DNA of 6,314 nt from Clostridium_AB sp036639235 (GCF_036639235.1 NZ_JAVWJB010000062.1:1-6314); one strand, 5' to 3'. Shown: positions 1 through 6,160, numbered from the stretch's first letter. Numbers and translations are program-made. The notes: generated by a model from the letters alone, not told the origin.

Positions 1-862
1 AAAATAATCCTACAGCCCACCATGAACTATGACCTGCAAAAACATTTCCTAAGAAGTAGGCTCCTATACTTGTAGCTCCAAGCGTTCCTAGTATTCCAAA
101 TGAAGGAATAAATATTTCAGCCACTAAAAATGTCATACCTAATAAAAGTAATAGTGTAGACACCATCGGGTTTGATATAATTTCTGTTAAGGTTACCTTA
201 AAACTCTTCTGTGCATGTATAACCTTATCGCCTCTATATCCAACTTCATTAATAACCTGAGCTATTGATGATGCTTTGCCATCGGCAAACTTATACTTAA
301 TAGCTTCATTTGCACTCATATTAAGAAGTGTCCCCTTATCCTTAACATCCTTAATAACAAAGTTATAGTCCGCTGTAGCTCTTGCAATATCTGATGGCTT
401 TCCCTTTGACTCTGCCTGTGCCTTAAGCATTGATGCCCATGCTGAATTAACCTTCTCATCATATGGAACAACCGCTGCTGAGCCAATTGTTGCGTCCTCG
501 GTCATAAATATCTTATCACCTAAAAGTGCTAACATAACTCCTGCTGACTCAGCTTTATTATTTATAAAGCTATAGAACTTAAAATCATTACTATAACTTT
601 TTATTGTCTCTTGTATGTTTAGAGTTGAATCAACCCTTCCTCCAAGTGTATTAATGTCTAAAATAACTGTTCCAATATTTGATTCTTTTGCTTTTTTAAG
701 TTGATCTGATAAGAAACCTTCAATTGACGGACCTATATCTCCCTTAATAGGTATAACATATACACCCTTATCGGAAATAGCTCCATTAACTACTTGAATA
801 GATGGGATTAGTATAGTAAGGGCTAACATTATTAAAAAAAGTTTTATCCCTCTTTTTTTCAT
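1..862 (-). CDS. nfeD: NfeD-family membrane serine protease, 5' part (3' end beyond the window)
   Basis: An open frame of 287 codons runs without a stop from ATG at 862 to the left edge. SD GAGGTGA lies at 871-877. Residues 1-26 look like a signal peptide or membrane anchor (MKKR, then a hydrophobic run). A ClpP/SppA-like domain follows: the strand GTVILDINTLGG at about 64-75, then ESAGVMLALL, whose Ser106 fits the nucleophile, and Lys147, 41 residues downstream, where long NfeD proteases carry the catalytic lysine. Hydrophobic segments at about 232-251 and 255-275, around IFIPSFGILG, mark the start of the NfeD membrane region. Full-length members have about 430 residues, so the last membrane segments and the C-terminal OB-fold domain are missing from view. 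Family members cleave membrane proteins and are usually paired with a flotillin gene (floA) downstream, which would lie off the left edge. The gene is separated from yqeY by a terminator, so it is probably its own transcription unit. Confidence 0.93.
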   Translation of the reverse strand, partial: MKKRGIKLFLIMLALTILIPSIQVVNGAISDKGVYVIPIKGDIGPSIEGFLSDQLKKAKESNIGTVILDINTLGGRVDSTLNIQETIKSYSNDFKFYSFINNKAESAGVMLALLGDKIFMTEDATIGSAAVVPYDEKVNSAWASMLKAQAESKGKPSDIARATADYNFVIKDVKDKGTLLNMSANEAIKYKFADGKASSIAQVINEVGYRGDKVIHAQKSFKVTLTEIISNPMVSTLLLLLGMTFLVAEIFIPSFGILGTLGATSIGAYFLGNVFAGHSSWWAVGLF

Positions 863-883
863 AAAGAATATCACCTCATTTTA

Positions 884-912
884 ATTTTATCATAATCCAT
901 TAACTATGTATA
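884..912 (-). promoter_or_regulatory. weak candidate promoter for nfeD
   Basis: After the terminator at 930-957, nfeD needs its own start of transcription. The best sigma-A-like pair seen is TATACA (907-912) and TAAAAT (884-889) with a 17-bp spacer. The implied leader is only about 15 nt. An overlapping TATGAT (889-894) is an alternative -10 but has no good -35. The call is inferred from a weak match. Confidence 0.3.
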
Positions 913-929
913 TTCTTCATATAAAATAT

Positions 930-957
930 AAAGACCTGTAGTAAACTACAGGTCTTT
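930..957 (-). terminator. intrinsic terminator after yqeY
   Basis: The arms AAAGACCTGTAGT (930-942) and ACTACAGGTCTTT (945-957) are perfect 13-base inverted repeats. The innermost pairs open to form a practical loop of about 4-6 nt. On the minus strand the stem is followed by ATATTTTAT, a moderately T-rich tail. It begins 12 bp after the yqeY stop, so it fits as the end of the rpsU-yqeY transcript. Confidence 0.8.
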
Positions 958-969
958 ATTATTCCATAC

Positions 970-1416
970 CTATTTAGATAGGTAGTTTTTAACTATTTGA
1001 CTTACAAGCTTTCCATCGGCTCTACCTTTGGTAATCGGGTTTACTTTAGACATTACTTTGCCCATATCTTTCATGTCCTTAGCTCCCAGTTCATTCACAA
1101 CATTATTAACAATTTCAGCGATTTCATTTTCAGTTAATTGCTGAGGAAGGTACCCAAGCAAAATACTAATTTCCTCATTAGATGAGTCTACTAAGTCCTG
1201 CCTGTTCCCTTTTTCAAATTCTATAATTGCATCCCTTCTCATCTTTACTTCCTTTGAAATAATATCAACTATCTCATCGTCAGTAAGATCTGAGCCTTTG
1301 TTTTTTTCTTCGTTTATAATGGAAGCCTTTGCCATGTTTAAAACTGATGACTTAAAAGTATCTCTAGCTTTAAGGGCAAGTTTCCAATCCGTTTGTAATT
1401 GATCTTTAAGGGACAT
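970..1416 (-). CDS. yqeY: GatB/YqeY domain protein
   Basis: The 148-residue product is full length for the stand-alone YqeY family, which shares its fold with the C-terminal tail domain of the GatB subunit of Asp/Glu-tRNA amidotransferase. The exact role of the free protein is not settled; tRNA binding is assumed from the GatB relationship. Family-typical stretches are KARDTFKSSVLNMAKASI near the N-terminus, RRDAIIEFEKGNRQDLV at about 60-76, LLGYLPQQL at about 86-94, and the glycine-containing C-terminus GKVMSKVNPITKGRADGKLV. It starts at ATG 1416 with an AAGGG-type ribosome site, 19 bp after the rpsU stop, so the two are probably co-transcribed. The rpsU-yqeY pairing is widely conserved in Bacillota. 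Confidence 0.95.
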   Translation of the reverse strand: MSLKDQLQTDWKLALKARDTFKSSVLNMAKASIINEEKNKGSDLTDDEIVDIISKEVKMRRDAIIEFEKGNRQDLVDSSNEEISILLGYLPQQLTENEIAEIVNNVVNELGAKDMKDMGKVMSKVNPITKGRADGKLVSQIVKNYLSK

Positions 1417-1435
1417 AACAACCCTTCTTTCCTAA

Positions 1436-1612
1436 TTACTTGAACTTTCTCTTTCTTGCAGCCTCTGACTTCTTCTTACGCTTAACGCTTGGCTTGTCGT
1501 AATGTTCTCTTTTTCTAACTTCTGCAAGAACCCCTGCTCTAGCACACTTCTTCTTGAATCTACGAAGAGCACTTTCTAGTGATTCGTTTTCACCAACTTT
1601 GATTTCTGACAT
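1436..1612 (-). CDS. rpsU: 30S ribosomal protein S21
   Basis: A 58-residue frame starts at ATG 1612 (MSEIKVGENESLESALRRF) and ends in a basic tail (KRKKKSEAARKRKFK). This is the standard S21 length and layout: a short N-terminal segment, then two basic helices. The conserved core RRFKKKCARAGVLAEVRKRE is visible at about 17-36. S21 sits on the 30S platform near the anti-Shine-Dalgarno end of 16S rRNA and helps initiation. The SD is unusually purine-rich, with tandem GGAGGGAGGGAG about 6 nt before the start. The gene has its own near-consensus promoter and a structured leader, and leads into yqeY. Confidence 0.98.
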   Translation of the reverse strand: MSEIKVGENESLESALRRFKKKCARAGVLAEVRKREHYDKPSVKRKKKSEAARKRKFK

Positions 1613-1631
1613 CTGATCTCCCTCCCTCCGC

Positions 1632-1670
1632 TTAGCAAAATAAATGCTAATTTTTCGATGCTGCGAAAAA
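1632..1670 (-). promoter_or_regulatory. two tandem hairpins in the rpsU leader
   Basis: Between the predicted rpsU start of transcription (about 1686) and its SD (about 1619-1629) lie two back-to-back inverted repeats. The first is TTTTTCG/CGAAAAA, 7 bp with a 6-nt loop (1651-1670). The second is TTAGCA/TGCTAA, 6 bp with a 7-nt loop (1632-1650). The second ends 2 nt before the SD. This could be a regulatory leader or a 5' stabilising structure. I do not recognise it as a known ribosomal-protein leader, and both stems are AT-rich and modest. Confidence 0.4.
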
Positions 1671-1692
1671 GCTTATAAATAGCACATATATT

Positions 1693-1722
1693 ATTATATA
1701 TTAGAGCCTCAAATATTGTCAA
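1693..1722 (-). promoter_or_regulatory. sigma-A-type promoter for rpsU-yqeY
   Basis: A perfect TTGACA (1717-1722) and a perfect TATAAT (1693-1698) are separated by 18 bp, just downstream of the HIT stop codon. Transcription would start near 1686, giving a leader of about 74 nt. It lets rpsU-yqeY be expressed independently of the upstream prmA-to-HIT operon. No terminator is seen between the HIT gene and this promoter, so readthrough is also likely. Confidence 0.85.
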
Positions 1723-1749
1723 TGAATAATAATAGAAGTTGTCCAAAAT

Positions 1750-2091
1750 TTAGCCTGGTGGCCACTGAAGATTTCTTCCCCCAATTAAGTGAAAATGTAG
1801 ATGGTGTACGGTTTGACCTCCATCTTCACCACAGTTATTAACAACTCTATATCCATTTTCAGATATTCCAAGATTCTTTGCAATATTACTTGCTGCTGAG
1901 AAAATTTTACCTAAAACCTCTTCATTTGACGAATTAATTTCATTAGCAGATGCAATATGAGTCTTTGGAATAATTAAAACATGAACAGGCGCAACTGGGC
2001 TTATATCATTAAATGCATATACCCACTCATCTTCATATACCTTTGATGAAGGTATGTCGCCGTTTATTATTTTACAAAATAAACAATCCAC
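1750..2091 (-). CDS. HIT (histidine triad) family nucleotide hydrolase
   Basis: The 113-residue protein is typical of bacterial HINT-type nucleotide-binding hydrolases, which act on purine nucleoside phosphoramidates and aminoacyl adenylates in the cytosol. The signature HLHFHLI is at residues 97-103, followed by GGRNLQWPPG, the usual HINT ending. The N-terminal CLFCKI (Cys3, Cys6) resembles the zinc-binding pair of many members, and the core ends in VHVLIIPKTHI. The start is GTG at 2091, chosen because AGGAGGTGAT sits about 6 nt upstream and no ATG fits. The gene lies 19 bp after the mtaB stop, with the SD inside that gap, so it is the last gene of the prmA operon. The symbol is left blank because naming in this family is inconsistent. 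Confidence 0.95.
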   Translation of the reverse strand: MDCLFCKIINGDIPSSKVYEDEWVYAFNDISPVAPVHVLIIPKTHIASANEINSSNEEVLGKIFSAASNIAKNLGISENGYRVVNNCGEDGGQTVHHLHFHLIGGRNLQWPPG

Positions 2092-2110
2092 TATATCACC
2101 TCCTAATCAT

Positions 2111-3409
2111 CTAAAGATTTATTATTTTACCTATGATTCCGTCACCCTCAATACGCTCTAGGGTACACTTAAGTATTTTTCCCCTAATTCTAGTATCTGA
2201 AGTAACAATAACCTTTAGGTAATTAACTGTGTAACCTGTATATACTTCATCATGGCTCTCCTCAAATAAAACATCCATTGTTTTACCTAGGTATTTTTCC
2301 ATGTATTCTCTTTCGTTTTTAAGATCAAGTTCTATTAAAGCCTTGCTTCTTTCTTCTTTAACTTCAGGACTAACCTTACCATCAAGTTTTTCTGCTTTAG
2401 TTCCTTTTCTTTCACTATACTTAAAAATATGCATTTTAGCTAGCTTAATATCAGATAAGAATTTATATGTTTCATTAAATTCTTCATCTGTTTCACCTGG
2501 AAACCCTGCAATTATATCTGTTGTAATTGATGCATCCTCGAAAGTTTCACGAATTCTATTTACAACATCCTTATATTCTTCAGCTGTATATCTTCTATTC
2601 ATCCTCTTTAAAGTTTCATCACATCCACTTTGAAGTGAAAGATGGAAGTGTGGGCAGAATGACTTAACACTCTTAAGCCTTTCTAATACCCCCTCACTAA
2701 AGAACATAGGCTCTATTGACCCTATCCTTATCCTCTCAAGCCCAATCGTCTTAGAAAGAGTCTCAACAACATCTACAAGGTTATGTGTTTTAAGATCCTT
2801 ACCATAAGATGATATATGAATCCCTGATAAAATAATCTCCTTAAAGCCATTAGCAACAAGTCCTCTAACCTGAGATACTATATTATCAAGTGGCCTACTT
2901 CTAACAGGTCCCCTTGCATATGGAATTAAACAATATGAGCAATATCTATCACATCCATCTTGAATCTTTAAGAACGCACGTGTTTTATCTTGATACTCAT
3001 CAATGTCCATTTCCTCAAACTCTCTAACAGACATAATATTCTCAACGTAATTCTTCTTTTCTTTAGTGCTTAAAAATTCTTCAACAAAATCAACTATTTT
3101 AGATTTATCACTTGTTCCAACAACAATATCTACTTCTTCTATACTTGATAGCTCTTCAGGTGATACCTGTGCATAACAACCTGCTGCAACCACAACCGCA
3201 TCCTTATTAGTTTTTTTTGCCTTACGAAGCATTTTACGAGACTTCTTGTCTCCTATATTTGTAACTGTACATGTATTAATTACATATACATCAGCATATC
3301 CTTCAAAATCTACAACTTCATAGCCTTTTTTAGTGAAGCTTTCTGTAATAGATTCTGTTTCGTATTGGTTTACTCTACAACCAAGAGTGTATAGGGCTAC
3401 CTTCTTCAT
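2111..3409 (-). CDS. mtaB: tRNA (N6-threonylcarbamoyladenosine37-C2) methylthiotransferase MtaB
   Basis: The 432-residue radical-SAM methylthiotransferase converts t6A37 to ms2t6A37 in ANN-decoding tRNAs. All three expected domains are present. The N-terminal UPF0004 domain carries Cys11, Cys47 and Cys78 for the auxiliary [4Fe-4S] cluster. The radical SAM domain has CxxxCxxC at Cys153, Cys157 and Cys160 (DGCDRYCSYC). A C-terminal TRAM region occupies about 368-432. The stretch YTLGCRVNQYETES and the YARGPVRSRP that follows the cysteines fit MtaB/YqeV better than MiaB or RimO; this is family recognition, not an alignment. It starts at ATG 3409 with GGAGG 5 nt upstream. Its first bases overlap the rsmE stop as ATGA, which implies translational coupling. 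Confidence 0.95.
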   Translation of the reverse strand: MKKVALYTLGCRVNQYETESITESFTKKGYEVVDFEGYADVYVINTCTVTNIGDKKSRKMLRKAKKTNKDAVVVAAGCYAQVSPEELSSIEEVDIVVGTSDKSKIVDFVEEFLSTKEKKNYVENIMSVREFEEMDIDEYQDKTRAFLKIQDGCDRYCSYCLIPYARGPVRSRPLDNIVSQVRGLVANGFKEIILSGIHISSYGKDLKTHNLVDVVETLSKTIGLERIRIGSIEPMFFSEGVLERLKSVKSFCPHFHLSLQSGCDETLKRMNRRYTAEEYKDVVNRIRETFEDASITTDIIAGFPGETDEEFNETYKFLSDIKLAKMHIFKYSERKGTKAEKLDGKVSPEVKEERSKALIELDLKNEREYMEKYLGKTMDVLFEESHDEVYTGYTVNYLKVIVTSDTRIRGKILKCTLERIEGDGIIGKIINL

Positions 3410-4310
3410 ATTTTTCCTCCCATATCTCCTATCTCGTAAAGTATTATCGTTGAAGCTACAAGTCCTGCTGTTTCTGTTCTAAGTATTCTAGGCCCTAGAG
3501 TTACTGGGAACACTCCCTTACTTAAAGCTTCTTCTACTTCTTCACCTTCGAATCCACCCTCTGGTCCAATAAATACAGCAATATTTTTAGCATCTTTATG
3601 ATCTGATAATACCTTTTTAAGACCCTCATCATCTGCATTTTCATATGGCATAACAGCTAAATCGAATTCTGATACCATATCTACAGCATCACTAAAAGAT
3701 ATTGGNNNNNNNNNNNNNNNNNNNNNNNNNNNNNNNNNNNNNNNNNNNNNNNNNNNNNNNNNNNNNNNNNNNNNNNNNNNNNNNNNNNNNNNNNNNNNNN
3801 NNNNNTAACAGCTAAATCGAATTCTGATACCATATCTACAGCATCACTAAAAGATATTGGCATTTCTATTTCCATTACACATCCTCTACCACTTTGCTTT
3901 GCTGCTTCCTTGGCGATTTTATTCCACCTATCAATTTTGTTTGTTAAGTCTCTAGATTCTGTTTTTACAACAACTCTATCTGTAATTACAGGAACAATAC
4001 TATCTATTCCTATCTCAACACCTTTTTGGATAATAAGCTCCATTTTTGTTGATTTAGGAAGCCCCTGAAATACTGTAATCTTAACATCACACTCTGTTTG
4101 GTTTTTAAATGAATTTATAATACTACATATAACTTCCTTCTTATCTATTGCCTCAATAGAAGCAGTATATTCACTACACAATCCATCTGATACAAGAATT
4201 TCATCTCCTACTCTTAATCTTAAAACCTTACTTATGTGCTTAACGTCATCACCATCTATAATAATATTGGTATCATTAATATTTTTCTTATTAACAAAAA
4301 ACTTATGCAT
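3406..4310 (-). CDS. rsmE: 16S rRNA (uracil1498-N3)-methyltransferase RsmE, interrupted by an assembly gap
   Basis: RsmE is a SPOUT-class methyltransferase that makes m3U1498 in the decoding region of the 30S subunit. As given, the frame runs into 100 Ns and the 3' part appears as a separate frame. Merging the identical 55-bp flanks gives 750 bp, which is 249 residues plus a stop, the normal family length. The N-terminal PUA-like domain covers about 1-70 (DDVKHISKVLRLRVGD). The SPOUT knot carries FQGLPKSTKMELIIQKGVEIG at 81-101, GPEGGF at 197-202 and LGPRILRTETA at 220-230, the SAM-binding loops. ATG 4310 follows GGAG, which comes directly after the prmA stop at 4321. The 3' end overlaps mtaB by 4 bp. 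I see no reason to call it a pseudogene. Confidence 0.93.
3651..3860. other. scaffold gap of 100 N flanked by identical 55-bp contig ends
   Basis: Positions 3706-3805 are N, exactly 100 of them, the usual placeholder for an unknown gap. The 55 bp at 3651-3705 and at 3806-3860 are identical base for base, and each copy touches the gap edge. This is the pattern left when two contigs that share a k-mer-length end are scaffolded without merging. The true sequence is probably about 155 bp shorter. No biological duplication should be inferred. Confidence 0.95.
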
Positions 4311-4320
4311 AATTTTCTCC

Positions 4321-5262
4321 TTACATTGGCTTTGAAGAAATAGCTACCCACTCGCCTTTTTCCATTATCTCGATAACTTTAAATCCTTCTTTTTCAAGTG
4401 CATCTAGCACATCTTGCTTTCTATCTTGAATAATCCCTGATGTAATAAAGTATCCGTTTTCAGCAATAAATGGCTTAATAATGCTAGTTAGATATACTAC
4501 AACCTCTGCAATAATATTAGCAACAACAATATTTCCCTTACCCTCAATAACATCAACAAGATCTCCATGCAGAATTTCCACATTATCAATTTTGTTATAG
4601 GCAACGTTTTCTCTTGCAGCTCCTACAGCAACCTTATCAAGGTCTACTCCAACAACCTTGTTAGCACCAAGCTTTGATGCAACAATTGAAAGAATACCTG
4701 AACCTGTACCTATATCAAATACTGTATCTTCCTTTGTCATATACTTCTCAAGTAGTTCTACACACATTGATGTAGTTTCGTGTGTTCCTGTTCCAAATGC
4801 CATACCTGGGTCAAGTTCAACTACTAAATCATCACTATTAGCCTCTGCTTCTTCCCAAATAGGCTTAATAAGTATCTTACTACCTATCTTTAAAGGCTTA
4901 TAGTACTTCTTCCATGAAGTAGCCCAGTCTTCTTCAAAAACGTTGCTTGTAGTAACATGACCACGTCCTAAATCAATTCCCATTTCTCTAAGTTCTTCTA
5001 TTTTAGCTTCTATATAAGAAATTATCTCTTCAATTTTCTCATCTTCGTTAAAGTATCCCTTAACAACTGCAGCATCTGCACCGAACTCAAAAATATTAAC
5101 ATCAGCAAAATCCCAGCTTAATTTATCCTTTTGCTTAATGTTTATATCCTCTGGGTCTTCTATAGCAACGCCTTTAACGTCTAACCCATAGAATATTCCT
5201 GATACTATTTCAACCGCTTCACTTTTAGTGATAACCTTAACTTCAAACCATTTTCCGTCCAT
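4321..5262 (-). CDS. prmA: ribosomal protein L11 methyltransferase
   Basis: The 313-residue SAM-dependent enzyme trimethylates lysines and the N-terminus of ribosomal protein L11. An N-terminal substrate-recognition domain covers about 1-110. Then come EEDWATSWKKYYKP at 110-123 and the PrmA hallmark DPGMAFGTGTHETT at 151-164. SAM-binding motif I, VFDIGTGSGIL, is at 181-191, the acidic end VGVDLD at 204-209, and the catalytic-face motif NIIAEVV at 249-255. I chose ATG 5262 over an upstream in-frame ATG at 5310. AAAGGAG lies 8-9 nt before 5262, the protein then begins MDGKWFEVKV like its relatives, and the upstream ATG would overlap the putative promoter. It is the first gene of the prmA-rsmE-mtaB-HIT run, 10 bp ahead of rsmE. 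Confidence 0.96.
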   Translation of the reverse strand: MDGKWFEVKVITKSEAVEIVSGIFYGLDVKGVAIEDPEDINIKQKDKLSWDFADVNIFEFGADAAVVKGYFNEDEKIEEIISYIEAKIEELREMGIDLGRGHVTTSNVFEEDWATSWKKYYKPLKIGSKILIKPIWEEAEANSDDLVVELDPGMAFGTGTHETTSMCVELLEKYMTKEDTVFDIGTGSGILSIVASKLGANKVVGVDLDKVAVGAARENVAYNKIDNVEILHGDLVDVIEGKGNIVVANIIAEVVVYLTSIIKPFIAENGYFITSGIIQDRKQDVLDALEKEGFKVIEIMEKGEWVAISSKPM

Positions 5263-5301
5263 GTAATTTTCTCCTTTACCTTTAAAGTACAATATCATCC
5301 C

Positions 5302-5330
5302 ATTATACAATAATAATCACTTATTAAAAA
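5302..5330 (-). promoter_or_regulatory. candidate promoter for the prmA operon
   Basis: A perfect TATAAT (5302-5307) is preceded at 17 bp by TTTTTA (5325-5330), a poor -35. It lies in the 71-bp gap between the nitroreductase stop and the prmA start and would give a leader of about 33 nt. No terminator separates nitroreductase from prmA, so readthrough is also possible. Confidence 0.5.
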
Positions 5331-5333
5331 GTA

Positions 5334-5912
5334 TTACTCATCTGACTTATTGAATTTTCCAAAGTGTATAATTTCAGATAAATCATATCTTCCTGAAGGA
5401 ACCTCTTTGCTTTGAAGCTCCTTTGGTAAAAGCCTAGTCTCACCCCTTTTTCCAACTGCTACAAGGCAAACTATATCATAATCATATGGAACCTTTAGAA
5501 CCTTTCTTGCCCTATCCTTATCAAAGCCACCTATAGCCCTTGTAATAAGATTTCTTCTCTCAGCTTCTAAGGTTAAATATCCAAAGGCAGTACCTGTATC
5601 AAACATATGCCAATAATTCTCCCTAGAATTATAGTTAAATCTTCTCTTTGATATTATACATATTATAACAGGAGCCTTATCTGACCATACCCTATTAAAT
5701 CTATCAATAGTACTATTTATATTATCCCTATCTGTTTTATCAATAGTTACAATAAATCTCCATGGTTGTTCATTATAACATGAAGGTGCCATTCTAGCCG
5801 CCTCAATTAGTCCCTTAATATCCTCACATCCTATTGCTTCTTCACTAAAAGACCTTGGAGACCATCTATTTTTTATTTCCATTAAAACTTCATAGTTTAA
5901 ATTTCTATTCAA
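5334..5912 (-). CDS. nitroreductase-family FMN flavoprotein
   Basis: The 192-residue protein resembles small FMN-dependent nitroreductases, which reduce nitro compounds, quinones or flavins with NAD(P)H, usually as dimers. The natural substrate cannot be read from sequence. Visible family features are the N-terminal FMN-phosphate motif NRWSPRSF at about 15-22, APSCYNEQPWRF at 42-53, the helix FDTGTAFGYLTLEAERR, the GGFDKDRARKVL segment at 128-139, and VAVGKRG near the end. I place the start at TTG 5912. AGGAAGTG (5919-5926) is a good SD with 6-nt spacing to that TTG, whereas the upstream in-frame GTG at 5921 lies inside the SD. A TAG stop lies two codons before the GTG, so no longer form exists. 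It sits 71 bp upstream of prmA, where many Bacillota have dnaJ. Confidence 0.9.
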   Translation of the reverse strand: MNRNLNYEVLMEIKNRWSPRSFSEEAIGCEDIKGLIEAARMAPSCYNEQPWRFIVTIDKTDRDNINSTIDRFNRVWSDKAPVIICIISKRRFNYNSRENYWHMFDTGTAFGYLTLEAERRNLITRAIGGFDKDRARKVLKVPYDYDIVCLVAVGKRGETRLLPKELQSKEVPSGRYDLSEIIHFGKFNKSDE

Positions 5913-5940
5913 CTGTTCCACTTCCTAACAATAATTATTA

Positions 5941-5969
5941 ATTATATATTATCATAAAAATACTTCTAA
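5941..5969 (-). promoter_or_regulatory. candidate promoter for the nitroreductase gene
   Basis: TATAAT (5941-5946) is preceded by TTAGAA (5964-5969) with a 17-bp spacer, about 15-20 bp ahead of the SD. A competing pair, TTGTTA with TATGAT at 16-bp spacing, lies slightly upstream. The region is very AT-rich, so chance matches are easy. Confidence 0.45.
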
Positions 5970-5978
5970 ATATAACAA

Positions 5979-6000
5979 AAGGCATCACAAAAGATGCCTT
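5979..6000 (-). terminator. intrinsic terminator hairpin, copy 1
   Basis: Arms AAGGCATC (5979-5986) and GATGCCTT (5993-6000) form a perfect 8-bp stem with loop ACAAAA. Read on the minus strand the stem is followed by TTGTTATATTT, which with the arm's own 3' T residues gives a T-rich tail. On the plus strand the tail is poor (CAGATT). It therefore best ends a minus-strand transcript arriving from the right, just before the nitroreductase promoter. A near-identical copy lies at 6211-6234. Confidence 0.7.
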
Positions 6001-6009
6001 CAGATTGTT

Positions 6010-6043
6010 GACAAACCAATATTTGAAAAAATATTGGTTTGTC
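6010..6043. repeat. perfect 15-bp hairpin with a GAAA loop on the plus strand
   Basis: GACAAACCAATATTT (6010-6024) and AAATATTGGTTTGTC (6029-6043) are exact inverted repeats around GAAA, which on the plus strand would be a stable GNRA-type tetraloop. There is no T-run on either side, so it does not look like an ordinary terminator. It could be an RNA stem, a protein-binding palindrome or a mobile-element end. Confidence 0.7.
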
Positions 6044-6060
6044 TTATAAAAAATTAAAAT

Positions 6061-6160
6061 CCATGGTCAAGGGGGACCTGTGCCGCCGCAGACCATACCT
6101 CTCAAGGGGTCAAGTGACGCTTTAGCGGTGCGCAGTAGCTTTAGCACCCCTTGGCAAGCC
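6061..6160. other. GC-rich structured intergenic island (possible small RNA or element remnant)
   Basis: 61 of these 100 bases are G or C, although flanking DNA and genes are strongly AT-rich. No convincing reading frame exists. Inverted repeats seen are ATGGTC/GACCAT (6063-6068 with 6091-6096), CAAGGGGT/ACCCCTTG (6103-6110 with 6146-6153), and GGTGC/GCACC (6127-6131 with 6144-6148). GCTTTAGC also occurs twice (6119-6126 and 6138-6145), each able to form a tiny loop. Some stems exclude each other. This is what a structured RNA or a palindromic transposon end looks like. I do not recognise a known riboswitch or housekeeping RNA. The strand is uncertain; terminator placement slightly favours minus. 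Confidence 0.45.

Noticed and set aside
2301..2633. Plus-strand frame of 110 residues inside mtaB
   Set aside because: It lies wholly within the radical-SAM/TRAM coding region on the opposite strand, has low-complexity Ser/Leu composition and no ribosome site.
3406..3678. A separate 90-residue protein starting at ATG 3678
   Set aside because: It is the C-terminal part of RsmE with GPEGGF and LGPRILRTETA. Its first residues repeat those at the end of the upstream fragment.
3651..3860. Direct repeat of 55 bp as a biological duplication or mobile-element target site
   Set aside because: Both copies stop exactly at the edges of a 100-N placeholder, and the coding frame is restored only when one copy is removed.
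3681..4310. A 209-residue frame reading through the N gap to a short tail QYLLVML
   Set aside because: The tail comes from reading past the Ns in the wrong frame. Collapsing the duplicated 55 bp gives a normal RsmE.
4658..4903. Plus-strand frame of 81 residues inside prmA
   Set aside because: It is antisense to the SAM-binding motifs of prmA and rich in Ser/Pro/Ile, typical of a shadow frame.
5263..5310. Sixteen-residue N-terminal extension of PrmA from ATG 5310
   Set aside because: The start lacks an SD and overlaps the candidate promoter. ATG 5262 has a strong AAAGGAG and matches the family N-terminus.
6063..6125. Twenty-codon plus-strand frame beginning MVKGDLCRRRPYL in the GC-rich island
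   Set aside because: There is no SD upstream, the frame is very short, and the sequence is better explained by inverted repeats.
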